Below, one piece after another: positions 52,716-61,755 of a stretch of DNA of 64,000 nucleotides. The position numbers and the translations under genes are program-made. Every line of letters starts with the position of its first letter. Position 1 is the stretch's first letter. The stretch is taken from positions 37,225 through 101,224 of the forward strand of contig JABCZC010000008.1 in the NCBI GenBank assembly GCA_013289875.1. The letters run 5' to 3'. Below the pieces are notes generated by a model. The model was not told where the DNA came from, did not search any database, and saw nothing but the letters and a program-made list of their open reading frames with translations. Source of the DNA: Acidobacteriota bacterium. Lineage in GTDB: Bacteria; Acidobacteriota; Terriglobia; Terriglobales; Acidobacteriaceae.

Positions 52716-52754
52716 CTAAGTATCCATACTAAATATCTGCACTAAATATCCTGG
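52716..52754. repeat. Three 13-base direct repeats across the stop of the sugar transporter
   Basis: CTAAGTATCCATA, CTAAATATCTGCA and CTAAATATCCTGG lie back to back (period 13). The third unit contains the stop codon of the leftward MFS gene; the others lie beyond it. The array extends the last codons of that gene into the flank and may result from slippage near the deleted permease. Confidence 0.65.
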
Positions 52755-54160
52755 ATACTCAACGTGCGCGGATCTGTAACCCGCTGCATCAACGAGGCTG
52801 CAAGTAGCATGAAGACACCGCCCGCAATAATGGCGTAGAGGCGATTGCCATGCAGAAGATGGATCATGATCCATCCGAAGAAGAGCGATGCAAGGATTTC
52901 CGGAGTCACCACGAAGAAATTGAAGATGCCCATATAGACCCCGGTCCGCTCCGGCGGTAACGACGCCGCAAGCAATGCATACGGCATCGAAAGCGTGCTT
53001 GCCCAGGCTATGCCCACTCCAAGCATGGTGAACAGCAGCATGTATTTGTTGTGCATCACCACCACGGCGATAAGCCCAACGGCTCCGCACAACAAACACA
53101 GGCTATGTGTCTTTTTGCGGCCCAGCTTTCTGGCGAGACTCGGCAACACGAACGAAAATCCGAAGCACACTGCCGAGTAAGCCGCGAAGCAGATTCCTCC
53201 CCATTCGATTCCTGCTTTGTAAGCAGGTGAGGCGGGTTCGTTCGCTCCGAAAACGTTGTGAGCCACGGCTACCGGGAAATACAGCCACATGCAGAAGAGT
53301 CCGAGCCAGGTAAACAACTGGACAGGGCCCAGCAGGCGCATCGTCTCCGGCATTTCCTTGATTGCCGTCAAAATCTCTCTCGCGTTGGCCATTAGCCCGA
53401 CGTTTTGGGTCTTGGCTCTGCGAAAAGCCTCCATGTCTTCAGGCGGATATTCCGGAGTGCTCACAATCGTCCACAACACCGCGCCAAAAAACGCCGCCGC
53501 GCCGATATAAAACGACAGCCGTACCGTGGTCGGAACCGCCCTTGTGTCACCCACTGCCTGGGTCATGTGAAAGACGTTGGTGAGAAGCCATGGAAGAGCC
53601 GATGCGATCACTGCGCCCAGTCCGATGAAAAGGCTCTGCATGGCGAATCCCCGGGTACGTTGCCCTTCCGGCAGTATGTCCGCGACAAAGGCGCGAAACG
53701 GCTCCATGCTGACGTTGATCGAAGCATCCAGGATCCACAGCATGCCCGCCGCCATCCAGAGGCTCGAGCAGTTCGGCATGAAAATCAGCATCAATGAGCT
53801 GAGAATCGCGCCGGTCAGAAAGTACGGCCGCCGCCGTCCCAACCGTCCCCAGGTGTGATCGCTGGCGTGGCCAATAATCGGCTGAATCAGCAGGCCCGTC
53901 AGCGGAGCCGCCAGCCAGAGAATCGGAATCTGGTCCGCCCTCGCTCCCAGGTATTCGTAAATGGCGCTCATGTTCGCCATTTGCAGACCCCAGCCAAACT
54001 GAATGCCCAGAAAACCAAAGCTCATGTTCCAGATTTGCCAGAAACTCCGGTTCGGCTTCTTGAATTGGGCTCTTTGCTTTACCTGTGCGGCGGCGATGCC
54101 GTCACGCGGGGGAGCGCCTTCCGCGGTTTCGATGCCGGGTGTTGGGTTTGATGTCTTCAT
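52742..54160 (-). CDS. MFS sugar transporter, maltose/sucrose-like (SLC45 type)
   Basis: A 472-aa major facilitator protein of the glycoside/SLC45-like group with about 12 spans. The N-terminal WNMSFGFLGIQFGWGLQMANMS (split), the PIIGHASDHTWGRLGRRRPY loop, and the DASINVSMEPFRAFVADILP segment match transporters of disaccharides. It would import oligosaccharides released by the neighbouring amylase. The gene starts inside the end of the amylase gene (ATGA overlap), so both are coupled. Substrate (maltose or sucrose) is inferred from context only. Confidence 0.88.
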   Translation of the reverse strand: MKTSNPTPGIETAEGAPPRDGIAAAQVKQRAQFKKPNRSFWQIWNMSFGFLGIQFGWGLQMANMSAIYEYLGARADQIPILWLAAPLTGLLIQPIIGHASDHTWGRLGRRRPYFLTGAILSSLMLIFMPNCSSLWMAAGMLWILDASINVSMEPFRAFVADILPEGQRTRGFAMQSLFIGLGAVIASALPWLLTNVFHMTQAVGDTRAVPTTVRLSFYIGAAAFFGAVLWTIVSTPEYPPEDMEAFRRAKTQNVGLMANAREILTAIKEMPETMRLLGPVQLFTWLGLFCMWLYFPVAVAHNVFGANEPASPAYKAGIEWGGICFAAYSAVCFGFSFVLPSLARKLGRKKTHSLCLLCGAVGLIAVVVMHNKYMLLFTMLGVGIAWASTLSMPYALLAASLPPERTGVYMGIFNFFVVTPEILASLFFGWIMIHLLHGNRLYAIIAGGVFMLLAASLMQRVTDPRTLSIQDI

Positions 54161-55554
54161 GGCTGATGATCCAGCGGGGTGGCCCTTTGATAGATGCGGA
54201 CCCCGAATGCGTCCAGCGCGACAAATGGGACGGCTACAATTTCAGGTTTCGAAACCGGGAGATCGATCTCCTTCCATATCCGGGTATCGACCCAGACGGT
54301 TCCGCGAAATGGCGTATTGGAAAGATTGACGGCCACAAGGAACTCTTCTTGCGCGGCCCGGCGAAGGAAGGTGACCACATGCTGCTCATCGGAATTATGA
54401 AGCCAGACGATCTCTCCCTGCTGCAGCGCCGGATGCTGCTCCCTCAGAGTAGCCATCGCTGCATAGAACTTCGGATACTCCGGATGCCACACCACCGATT
54501 GCCAGAATATCTTCTGTGGCTCGAAGAGAGCCGGGGCGGCAGATTGCGTCGAGTCGCCGACCTCCATGCCGTTGTAGATCAGCGGCGCGCCGTCGAGCGT
54601 GAATATGAGCGCAGAAGCGGCAATGGCTCCTGGATAGCTGTACCGCGTAGTCGCCCGCAGCTCGTCGTGATCGTCGCTGATGCGCATGTGTAGCGCACCC
54701 CTGGGAAAGAGCGCCTGCTGCTGTTCGATGTTCGCGCGAATCGCCACTGCGGGTTCACCGCTCATGATGACGTCGTTCAGCGTGTGCATGAGCGGCCATG
54801 AATAATCGATATCGAATGCGCTCTTCAGCAGCTCCGGTTTGTTGGCTTCGGCGAGCATCATGATGTCCGGCTTGACCTTGTCGAGCGCCACGCGCGCCTG
54901 CTCCCAGAAATCGGTCGGCACCTCCCCCGCCGCATCGCAGCGGTATCCGTCGAGATCGAAATCCTTGATCCAGTAGATAAGCATGTCGAGCATGTACTGG
55001 CGCAGTTTGGGATTTGAATAATCGAGCCACGCGACGTCGGTCCAGTCGTGGGGATAAGTGATGTGGCCTTCCTTATCCTTCTTATAAAAATCCGGATGCG
55101 CCATCATCACGCTGTCCCACGCAGTGTGATTGGCGACGATATCGATGATCACTTTCATCTGCCGGCGATGAGCTTCGGTCACCAAGCGGCGCAGATCGTC
55201 CTTCGTGCCAAGTGCAGGCTCGATCGCATAGTAGTCTCGCACGGCGTAAGGACTGCCGAGGCTGCCCTTCTTCTTGATCTGTCCATCCGGATGAATCGGC
55301 ATCAGCCAAAGGATGTTGACGCCGAGGGCATGTAATTCATCCAGGCGGGCGGTGACGCCGTTCAGATCTCCCGTTGGCGAGAACGAACGCACAAAGACTT
55401 GGTAGATAACACCCGACTTCAACCACGCCGGAGATGTGCGGGCAGGTTGCGAGGAAATTGGCGGCGGGGTGGCCTCCTGGGCGGACGGAAGAGACCCCGG
55501 CGCCATGACTGCCAGCGCAAGCAAATAGGGCACGGCACACCGCTTGAGATTCAT
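54157..55554 (-). CDS. GH13 alpha-amylase family enzyme, exported
   Basis: A 465-aa glycoside hydrolase family 13 enzyme with a signal peptide (CAVPYLLALAVMAPG). The barrel shows VIYQVFVRSFSPTGDL, IDIVANHT (with His143), the nucleophile Asp207 in DGYRCDAAGE, the acid/base Glu236 in MMLAEANKP, and the third acid in SDDHDE (Asp297). Family members cut alpha-1,4-glucans or trehalose/sucrose-type bonds; the exact specificity is unclear. The ATG at 55554 opens the signal peptide. It is translationally coupled with the downstream sugar transporter. Confidence 0.9.
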   Translation of the reverse strand: MNLKRCAVPYLLALAVMAPGSLPSAQEATPPPISSQPARTSPAWLKSGVIYQVFVRSFSPTGDLNGVTARLDELHALGVNILWLMPIHPDGQIKKKGSLGSPYAVRDYYAIEPALGTKDDLRRLVTEAHRRQMKVIIDIVANHTAWDSVMMAHPDFYKKDKEGHITYPHDWTDVAWLDYSNPKLRQYMLDMLIYWIKDFDLDGYRCDAAGEVPTDFWEQARVALDKVKPDIMMLAEANKPELLKSAFDIDYSWPLMHTLNDVIMSGEPAVAIRANIEQQQALFPRGALHMRISDDHDELRATTRYSYPGAIAASALIFTLDGAPLIYNGMEVGDSTQSAAPALFEPQKIFWQSVVWHPEYPKFYAAMATLREQHPALQQGEIVWLHNSDEQHVVTFLRRAAQEEFLVAVNLSNTPFRGTVWVDTRIWKEIDLPVSKPEIVAVPFVALDAFGVRIYQRATPLDHQP

Positions 55555-55737
55555 AGGCGTGGAAGCATACCAGCCAGAGGTCTCGACGTGCCAGAGCGGA
55601 ATCGAGGGAAAGCTCCGAAGCTCGGCCCGCACAGGTCCAGCTCTCTCCCTCAAGAGACCGGACAAATCGGGATCAGGAGGGATCATCCCGGCTGGGCAGC
55701 TGAGGGCTGTTGATCGACTTTATCGGCTGGATCGGAT

Positions 55738-57039
55738 TCAGCGCTCGGCGACGCGATCCAGCAGATCGAAGAACTCGGGGAAGGAGATTGCGGCGGATTC
55801 GGCTCCGCGAATGACGCTGTGGCCGCGTGCTCGGAGAGCGGCTACAGAGAAGGCCATCGCGATGCGGTGATCGCCGCCCGAGTCGATCTCGGCGGCATGC
55901 AGGCGCTGGCCACCGGGCACATCGAGGCCGTCCTCGAACTCTTCGACTTCGGCGCCCATTGCGCGCAGATTGCGGGCGACGAGGGCAATGCGGTCGGACT
56001 CTTTCACGCGCAGTTCTTGGGCGTCGCGGATGCGAATGCCGTTCTTTGTGAAGGGTCCGATGGCAGCAAGGACCGGCAGCTCGTCGATCAACTGTGCGGC
56101 CAGTGCGCCGGAGATGGTGGTGCCGGTCATGCCGTCCTGGGGAGCATGCACCTGGACCGTGCCCACGAGCTCTCCATTTTTCTCCTCCAGATTGAGCATG
56201 CCGATGTGCGCGCCGAGCGCGGTGAGAACGTCGAGCAGGGTGGCGCGCGTGGGATTCAATCCCAGGTCATCAAAGATGAGGTTCGATTCCGGGAAGAGCG
56301 CGGCGGCACACAGGAAAAATGCCGCCGAGGACATGTCTCCGGGAACAGCGGCTTCAATGGAGTGGAGTTGCCGTCCGCCGGCGATGGAGACGGAGTCGAT
56401 GGTGCGCTGGACATCCGCGCCGAAGGCGCGAAGCGCGAGTTCGCTATGGTCGCGGGTGCGCACAGCCTCGCGCACGGTGGTTGTGCCGGATGCCTGCAAT
56501 CCGGCGAATAAAACGGCGCTCTTTACCTGCGCGCTCGGCACCGGAGTGGTGTAGTCGATGGCGTGCAGTTGGTTGCCGCGAATCATGACCGGCGCGTGCC
56601 CGTCGGTGAGGTGGATATCCGCGCCCATATGCGAAAGAGGCTTGCGCACGCGCTCCATGGGGCGGCGGCTGAGAGATGTGTCGCCCACGAGGGTATATGC
56701 GGAGCGCTGCGGGGCGAGCAGACCGGCGAGCATGCGCATGGTGGAGCCGGAGTTGCCGCAGTCTAGAGGAAATTCGGAGTGGCGGAAGTGCCCATCGGTT
56801 CCGGTGATCTCGATCGTGCCATCGGCCGCGCGGGCGACCTTTGCGCCGAGTGCCGCCACGCAGGCAAGGCTGCTGGCGCAGTCCGCGCCGGATGAGAAAT
56901 TCGCGAGCCGGGTTTTTCCATGGGCCAGGCCGCCGAGCAGGGCGTAGCGGTGGGAGATGCTCTTATCGCCGGGCAGGCGCAGGCTGCCGAGAATGTTGCG
57001 CGCGGGCTCGATGATGCGTTCAGTTGCGACTTCGGTCAA
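55738..57039 (-). CDS. aroA: 3-phosphoshikimate 1-carboxyvinyltransferase (EPSP synthase)
   Basis: A 433-aa enzyme of the shikimate pathway that adds enolpyruvate to shikimate 3-phosphate. LRLPGDKSISHRYALLGGLA, LDCGNSGSTMRMLAGLLA, MSSAAFFLCAAALF and the C-terminal DHRIAMAFSVAAL are conserved. The GNSGST segment matches a class I/II-type enzyme; glyphosate behaviour is not predictable. The start is TTG 57039 with GGAG upstream. It follows the PP2C gene closely on the same strand (29 bases between the genes). Confidence 0.95.
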   Translation of the reverse strand: MTEVATERIIEPARNILGSLRLPGDKSISHRYALLGGLAHGKTRLANFSSGADCASSLACVAALGAKVARAADGTIEITGTDGHFRHSEFPLDCGNSGSTMRMLAGLLAPQRSAYTLVGDTSLSRRPMERVRKPLSHMGADIHLTDGHAPVMIRGNQLHAIDYTTPVPSAQVKSAVLFAGLQASGTTTVREAVRTRDHSELALRAFGADVQRTIDSVSIAGGRQLHSIEAAVPGDMSSAAFFLCAAALFPESNLIFDDLGLNPTRATLLDVLTALGAHIGMLNLEEKNGELVGTVQVHAPQDGMTGTTISGALAAQLIDELPVLAAIGPFTKNGIRIRDAQELRVKESDRIALVARNLRAMGAEVEEFEDGLDVPGGQRLHAAEIDSGGDHRIAMAFSVAALRARGHSVIRGAESAAISFPEFFDLLDRVAER

Positions 57040-57068
57040 GGACGGCTCCAGAGAATGTTCTTTTTATC

Positions 57069-58889
57069 CTAAAGCACCCGTAAGACGACCACCGTCTCAT
57101 CGTCGAAGCGGTCACGTTCGCCCTGGAACTTCGAAACCTCGGAGAGGATCGCGTCGGCGATCTTCGATGCCGATTTCTGAGAGTTCTTCTTGACGATGGC
57201 CTTGAGCCGATCGTCGCCAAACATGTCGCCGTCCGCGTTTTGCGCGTCGGTGATGCCATCGCTGAAGAAGATGAGCGAGTCACCGGGCTGCGTGGAGAGG
57301 GTGAATTCTTCGTATTTCACGTTGGGGAACATGCCCAGCGGAAAGCCCTCGGCGTGCACTGTGTCCACTTCGCCGTTGCGGACGAAGAGCGGCTGCGAGG
57401 CGCCGGCATTAGCAATCTGCAGGGTGCGATTCTCGTCATTCCACAGCGAATAAAGCATGACAACATATTGAGAATCGAGCTTGCGCTCCTGAAGTGAGTC
57501 GTTCAGGGATTCGAGCAGTGCAGAGGGCGACAAAAGCTGGTTGGCCGCCGAGCGCATGATGCCGCTCACCAGCGCCGCATACAGCGCTGCCGGAGTGGCC
57601 TTGCCGCTAACATCTCCCAGGACGATCGCGCTGCGGTTTGAGTCGTATTGCACGAAGTCGTAGATGTCTCCACCGATCGAGCGGGCTGGGACGAAGCGGG
57701 CGGAAAACTCCGCGTATTTGTGCTTGGGCTTTAGCGGAGGCAGCAGGCGCAGCTGCACTTCGCGCGCCAGCGCCAAGTCGCGCTCCAACCGCTGCTCCTG
57801 CTGGGCCACACGCTGGTAAAGCTGGGCGTTTTCGATGGAGATGGCAATCTGCGCGGTTAGCGTGCTCATGGCGCGCTCATGGTCTTCGTTAAAGTAGTTG
57901 GTACGCGTGTGCTCCAGGTCGAGCACGCCGATCACCTTGCCTTTGTAGATCAGGGGTACGGCCATTTCTGACCGCGCCTCGGGGTTGACCATCACGTAGC
58001 GAGGATCCTTGCGCACATCGGGCACATGCACCAGCCGCCGCTCGGTCATGGCCACGCCCACCAGGCCGCGGTTGATTGGGACCTTTTCGGTGGGATAGAA
58101 GCGCTCGCCGAAGCGCACCGCGTAGCGATTCTCCAGCAGCTTCTCGCTCTCGTTGATCAGCCAGACGGAGAACATCTGGAAGTCGATGATCCTTCGCAAC
58201 AGCTGGCCAACGCGCTCGAGAAGGGCGTCAACGTCGAGGATTGAGGTCAGTTCGCGGCTGATCTCGTTCAGCACTTCGAGCGTCTGTGCCTGCCGGGCAA
58301 CGCGCGTGTATAGCCGCGCATTTTCGATAGCTCCGCCAATGCGCGAGGCCACCAGTTGCAGGAGTCGCATGTGCTCGGGTGAGAAGTAACCGGGCTGTTC
58401 GGACTGAATATCGAGGACGCCGATCACGCGATTCTTGACGATGAGCGGAACGGCCAGCTCGGAGCGCACACCGGGATTTGCGTTGATGTAGTTTTCTGCC
58501 GTCCGGACGTCGTTGACCAGAATGGCGTGTCGCTCCTGGGCCACCTGGCCCACAACGCCCTGTCCCATCTTGATACGCAGGCGTTGTGCTTCGGGGGTGT
58601 GGCCAATCTGGAAGCGCATTCTCAGGTCACGGGTGCGGTCGTTCACCAGCAGGATGGCGAAGATGCGGTAATCGATCACCACGCGTACCAGGTCGGCAGT
58701 GCGCTTGAGCAGGGTTTGCAGGTCGAGCGTGGTATTCAGCGCATCGGCGACGCGGGTGAGGAACTCGGTAGACATGGGCTCAACGCGGACCTGAGTCTCC
58801 GGAGGCGCAGGGTTGCTGGGGCGATAGTCGCCCTCGAACCCCTCATGGGTCGCGCTAGTTGCGCCCACTCGCGTCTTTTCTTCGCTCAC
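57069..58889 (-). CDS. GAF-GAF-PP2C (SpoIIE/RsbU-like) serine phosphatase
   Basis: A 606-aa soluble signalling protein. Two GAF sensor domains (about 45-190 with VRSELAVPLIVKNRVIGVLD, and about 215-365 with ARSEMAVPLIYKGKVIGVLD) are joined by helices to a PP2C-type phosphatase (about 400-600) of the RsbU family: SIGGDIYDFVQYD, VLGDVSGKATPAALYAALVS, FFSDGITDAQNADGDMFG, and the final RFDDETVVVLRVL. RsbU-type enzymes dephosphorylate an anti-anti-sigma factor in partner-switching; no such partner is nearby. The start is GTG 58889 with AGGAG 5 bases upstream. Confidence 0.92.
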   Translation of the reverse strand: MSEEKTRVGATSATHEGFEGDYRPSNPAPPETQVRVEPMSTEFLTRVADALNTTLDLQTLLKRTADLVRVVIDYRIFAILLVNDRTRDLRMRFQIGHTPEAQRLRIKMGQGVVGQVAQERHAILVNDVRTAENYINANPGVRSELAVPLIVKNRVIGVLDIQSEQPGYFSPEHMRLLQLVASRIGGAIENARLYTRVARQAQTLEVLNEISRELTSILDVDALLERVGQLLRRIIDFQMFSVWLINESEKLLENRYAVRFGERFYPTEKVPINRGLVGVAMTERRLVHVPDVRKDPRYVMVNPEARSEMAVPLIYKGKVIGVLDLEHTRTNYFNEDHERAMSTLTAQIAISIENAQLYQRVAQQEQRLERDLALAREVQLRLLPPLKPKHKYAEFSARFVPARSIGGDIYDFVQYDSNRSAIVLGDVSGKATPAALYAALVSGIMRSAANQLLSPSALLESLNDSLQERKLDSQYVVMLYSLWNDENRTLQIANAGASQPLFVRNGEVDTVHAEGFPLGMFPNVKYEEFTLSTQPGDSLIFFSDGITDAQNADGDMFGDDRLKAIVKKNSQKSASKIADAILSEVSKFQGERDRFDDETVVVLRVL

Positions 58890-59050
58890 AAATCTCCTGA
58901 ATCTAAGGCCGTGGCATACATACCGTTCGCGGTTTTCGGCCGCACCCTACAAACGGCAAGCAGGGAAGTAGTTCACAGACGAGCCATGATAGCGCGTCCC
59001 TCACATATTATGGATGTCCCCAATGCGCGTGTGGGAGTGTCAGGAACGGG

Positions 59051-59809
59051 TCATCGGGTCATGGGTTGGGCATCCAGCGCCTGCACGATGGCTACGCTGG
59101 CGCTGGCTCCGATACGATTCGCGCCTGCTTCCAGCATGGTCCGGGCGTCGTCAAGAGTGCGGATGCCGCCCGAAGCTTTCACGCCGCAGCGATTGCCAGC
59201 GATGCCGCGCAGCAGAGCCACATCCGCAGCCGTCGCCCCGGCGGTCGAAAAGCCGGTGCTGGTCTTCAGAAAATCTGCGCCCGCAGCACAAGCCAGCTCG
59301 GAGGCACGGAGTTTTTCTTCAAGGTTCAGCAAGGATGTTTCGAGGATGACCTTCAGGATGGCGCCGGCTTCGTGCGCGATCTCGGCGACACCGCGAATGT
59401 CATTCTGGACAAGCGCGTTTTCGCCCGACTTCAGCAGCCCGATGTTCAGCACCATGTCCAGTTCGCGCGCGCCCAGGCGCACGAGCGTGGCGGCCTCATC
59501 GCGCTTGGTGGTGGTGAGGTTCGCGCCCAGCGGAAAGCCCACCACCACTCCCACGGGCACTCCTGTGCCGACCAGAGCCGCATACGCGGTCGTTATCCAC
59601 GCGGGATTGACCATGGCGCAAGCAAAGCGGTATTGGGCGGCCTCAGCGCAGAGCTTCAGCACCTGCTCACGCGTGGCTTCCGGCTTCAGGAGGGTGTGAT
59701 CGATGGCAGAGGCCAAAGCCCGGGGGCTGGCGAGAGCCTGCTTCGCGAACCCCGCGGTGTCGAAAGCGTTTTCGTTTACGTCGATTTCCTCAGCAGTAGT
59801 GGATGTCAT
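59051..59809 (-). CDS. deoC: Deoxyribose-phosphate aldolase
   Basis: A 252-aa class I aldolase that splits 2-deoxyribose 5-phosphate into glyceraldehyde 3-phosphate and acetaldehyde in nucleoside breakdown. ASAIDHTLLKPEATREQVLK, VGVVVGFPLGANLTTTKRDE, the Schiff-base Lys in GADFLKTSTGFS, and CGVKASGGIRTLDDARTML are diagnostic. ATG 59809 with AAAGGAG upstream is preferred over the longer frame to 59911. It is 35 bases after hpt on the same strand, joining two nucleotide-salvage functions. Confidence 0.95.
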   Translation of the reverse strand: MTSTTAEEIDVNENAFDTAGFAKQALASPRALASAIDHTLLKPEATREQVLKLCAEAAQYRFACAMVNPAWITTAYAALVGTGVPVGVVVGFPLGANLTTTKRDEAATLVRLGARELDMVLNIGLLKSGENALVQNDIRGVAEIAHEAGAILKVILETSLLNLEEKLRASELACAAGADFLKTSTGFSTAGATAADVALLRGIAGNRCGVKASGGIRTLDDARTMLEAGANRIGASASVAIVQALDAQPMTR

Positions 59810-59843
59810 GATCGGGCTCCTTTCGCCGGGTCTGTAATTCAAC

Positions 59844-60398
59844 TCAGTGCAGTTCGGGATAATCGGGCGGCATGAGGCGAATATCGGGCACGTTGCGGAA
59901 GCGCTCAGCATAATCCATGCCGTATCCGATCACAAAATGGTTGGGGATGTGGAATCCTACGTAGTCGGCGTCGATCTTTTCCAGACGGCGCGAGGGCTTG
60001 TCGAGCAGGGCGGCGATGCGCAGCGATGCCGGCTTGTGCTGCTCGAAGAGGCTGCGCAGGAAGCACAGGGTGAGGCCGGTATCGAGGATGTCTTCAACGA
60101 TGATGATGTGCTTGCCTTCGATGGGTTGATCGAGATCCTTGATCATTTTTACCGCCCCGCTTGTCCGCTGGCCTTTTCCATAACTTGAGACTGCTACGAA
60201 GTCGAAGGTGCACTCGACGGTGATGCAGCGCGCCAGGTCGGCAAGAAAAATCGCCGCACCCTTGAGAACGCCCACCAGCACTACGGCGTGGCCGGCGTAG
60301 TCCTGGTCGATCTGGCGGCCGATTTCCGCAGTGCGCGCTGCGATCTGTTCTTCACTGAAGAGGACGGGAAATTCTTTGTGGATGGTGGCGTGACTCAC
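59844..60398 (-). CDS. hpt: Hypoxanthine phosphoribosyltransferase
   Basis: A 184-aa purine-salvage enzyme joining hypoxanthine or guanine to PRPP. VLVGVLKGAAIFLADLAR, the FVAVSSYGKGQRTSG loop and the PRPP-binding HIIIVEDILDTGLTL, plus DYVGFHIPNHFVIGYGMDY at the C-terminus, are all present. The GTG at 60398 gives the usual length; the frame runs to 60494 but that part overlaps the lgt promoter. It is divergent from lgt and upstream of deoC. Confidence 0.94.
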   Translation of the reverse strand: MSHATIHKEFPVLFSEEQIAARTAEIGRQIDQDYAGHAVVLVGVLKGAAIFLADLARCITVECTFDFVAVSSYGKGQRTSGAVKMIKDLDQPIEGKHIIIVEDILDTGLTLCFLRSLFEQHKPASLRIAALLDKPSRRLEKIDADYVGFHIPNHFVIGYGMDYAERFRNVPDIRLMPPDYPELH

Positions 60399-60476
60399 AG
60401 GGTCTAGGATATCGCGAAATACAGGGTTGTCTCCAAAACCCGCGGCGGAAGTTATACTTGAAGGAGTAACTTCCGC

Positions 60477-61319
60477 ATGTATCCATACATCCATATTCCC
60501 GTTCTATTTACCATCCATTTCTTCGGCCGGAGCCTTCCGGTTGGGGGCGACATCGGCACCTTTGGCATTATGCTCTGGTTCGCGGCAGTTTGCGCCGGAT
60601 GGATGCTCCATCTGAACTTTCGCCGCTGGAAAATCGATGCCGACGCGATCGGCATCATCGCCGTGTCCACGGTCGCCGGTGTGGTCGGCGCCAAGCTTTG
60701 GCATGTGCTCGAAGATCCGCAGGCGTTGATTCATAATCCGCTGGCCCAGCTCTTCGACCGGGCGGGATTCGCCTGGTTCGGCGGGCTGGCGGCCGGCATC
60801 CTGGCGCTGATCTGGCAGGGGCGCAGCTACGGCATAGGACGCCTGGCGATGCTCGACCTGGCGACGGCAGCAGCGGCTGTGGGGTATGGGGTGGGACGGC
60901 TTGGCTGCCTCACTTCAGGCGACGGAGACTACGGCATCCCGACAAAGCTGCCCTGGGGCATGGCGTTCCCGCATGGGCTGGTGCCGACCGATCCGGGAGT
61001 GCACGTGCATCCGACGCCGATTTACGAGTTAATCGTCGCGCTTTTCATTGCCTGGATTTTGTGGCGGCGCGGCTCGCCGCAGCGTCCCAAACCTATCGGC
61101 CAGTTGACGGGCGAGTACCTTGTCCTCAGTGGCATCGCGCGCTTTGTAGTGGAGTTTATCCGCATCAATCCGAAAATCTACTGGGGCATGAGCAATGCGC
61201 AGGTGGCGAGCATCGGATCAGTGATTGCTGGTCTGGGATTGATTCTCTGGACGCGCCGCCATGGGGCCTTTCAGCCGCTGAGCGCGCAACCGGAGGCTGT
61301 TCCGGCGGATTCGCATTAG
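60477..61319 (+). CDS. lgt: Prolipoprotein diacylglyceryl transferase
   Basis: A 280-aa inner-membrane enzyme that adds diacylglycerol to the Cys of lipobox-containing prolipoproteins, the first lipidation step. About seven spans are seen. The segments FAWFGGLAAGILAL, GYGVGRLGCLTSGDGDYG (the Lgt signature region), and HPTPIYELIVALFIAWILW are present. AAGGAG at 60461-60466 precedes the ATG, and TATACT at 60453-60458 is a good -10 box. It is divergent from hpt. The GRLGCLTSGDGDYG variant differs from the proteobacterial GRxGNFxNxE form. Confidence 0.93.
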   Translation: MYPYIHIPVLFTIHFFGRSLPVGGDIGTFGIMLWFAAVCAGWMLHLNFRRWKIDADAIGIIAVSTVAGVVGAKLWHVLEDPQALIHNPLAQLFDRAGFAWFGGLAAGILALIWQGRSYGIGRLAMLDLATAAAAVGYGVGRLGCLTSGDGDYGIPTKLPWGMAFPHGLVPTDPGVHVHPTPIYELIVALFIAWILWRRGSPQRPKPIGQLTGEYLVLSGIARFVVEFIRINPKIYWGMSNAQVASIGSVIAGLGLILWTRRHGAFQPLSAQPEAVPADSH

Positions 61320-61391
61320 GTCCTCTATTGGGCAATTCGCCGCGAACTGTTTCTTAGGAAGGGTGCTGCGGCGAGACACCGAATCTTTCGC

Positions 61392-61438
61392 TTGACAATC
61401 CGCCGCTCTCTTATATCCTATGCATAGGATATAGAGGT
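61392..61438 (+). promoter_or_regulatory. Promoter with perfect 22-base palindrome, likely PadR operator
   Basis: TTGACA (61392-61397) is followed at 16-base spacing by TATCCT. A perfect 22-base palindrome at 61412-61433, with half-site TATATCCTATG, covers that -10 box; AGAGG follows as the ribosome binding site, and the padR ATG lies 9 bases after the palindrome. Autorepression by the PadR protein is the natural reading. The half-site differs from the CTTAGGAGAG motif of the other padR. Confidence 0.7.
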
Positions 61439-61442
61439 ATCA

Positions 61443-61754
61443 ATGAATTTCAAAGGCACTCTTCCCACTCTGATACTCGAAGCTCTGGCGGCCGAGCCCA
61501 GCTATGGCTATCGTATTGCGCAGGGCATCAAGGAACGCTCCCAGGGTGTGTTGGATTTCAAAGAGGGAACACTCTACCCAGCCCTTCACAAGTTGGAAAA
61601 CGAGGGGCAGGTGGAGTCGTATGAAACTGTTGAGAATGGCAGGTCGCGCCGCTGTTATCGCATCACCAAAGCTGGTCGTGCGGTACTCGCGAAGGACCGG
61701 GCAAAATGGCGCGAATTATCGAGGGCAGTAACAATGATTCTGGGGGAGGCATAA
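61443..61754 (+). CDS. PadR-family transcriptional regulator 2
   Basis: A 103-aa winged-helix regulator of the PadR family. NFKGTLPTLILEALAAEPSY (GYRI follows), FKEGTLYPALHKLENEGQVES and RRCYRITKAGRAVLAKDRAK are characteristic; EGTLYPALHKLE is the family motif. The start at 61443 follows AGAGG. It is 1 base apart from the downstream membrane protein gene, so they form an operon. Unlike the PadR at 18999 it does not precede an ABC permease. Its operator-like palindrome is perfect. Confidence 0.92.
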   Translation: MNFKGTLPTLILEALAAEPSYGYRIAQGIKERSQGVLDFKEGTLYPALHKLENEGQVESYETVENGRSRRCYRITKAGRAVLAKDRAKWRELSRAVTMILGEA

Positions 61755-61755
61755 C

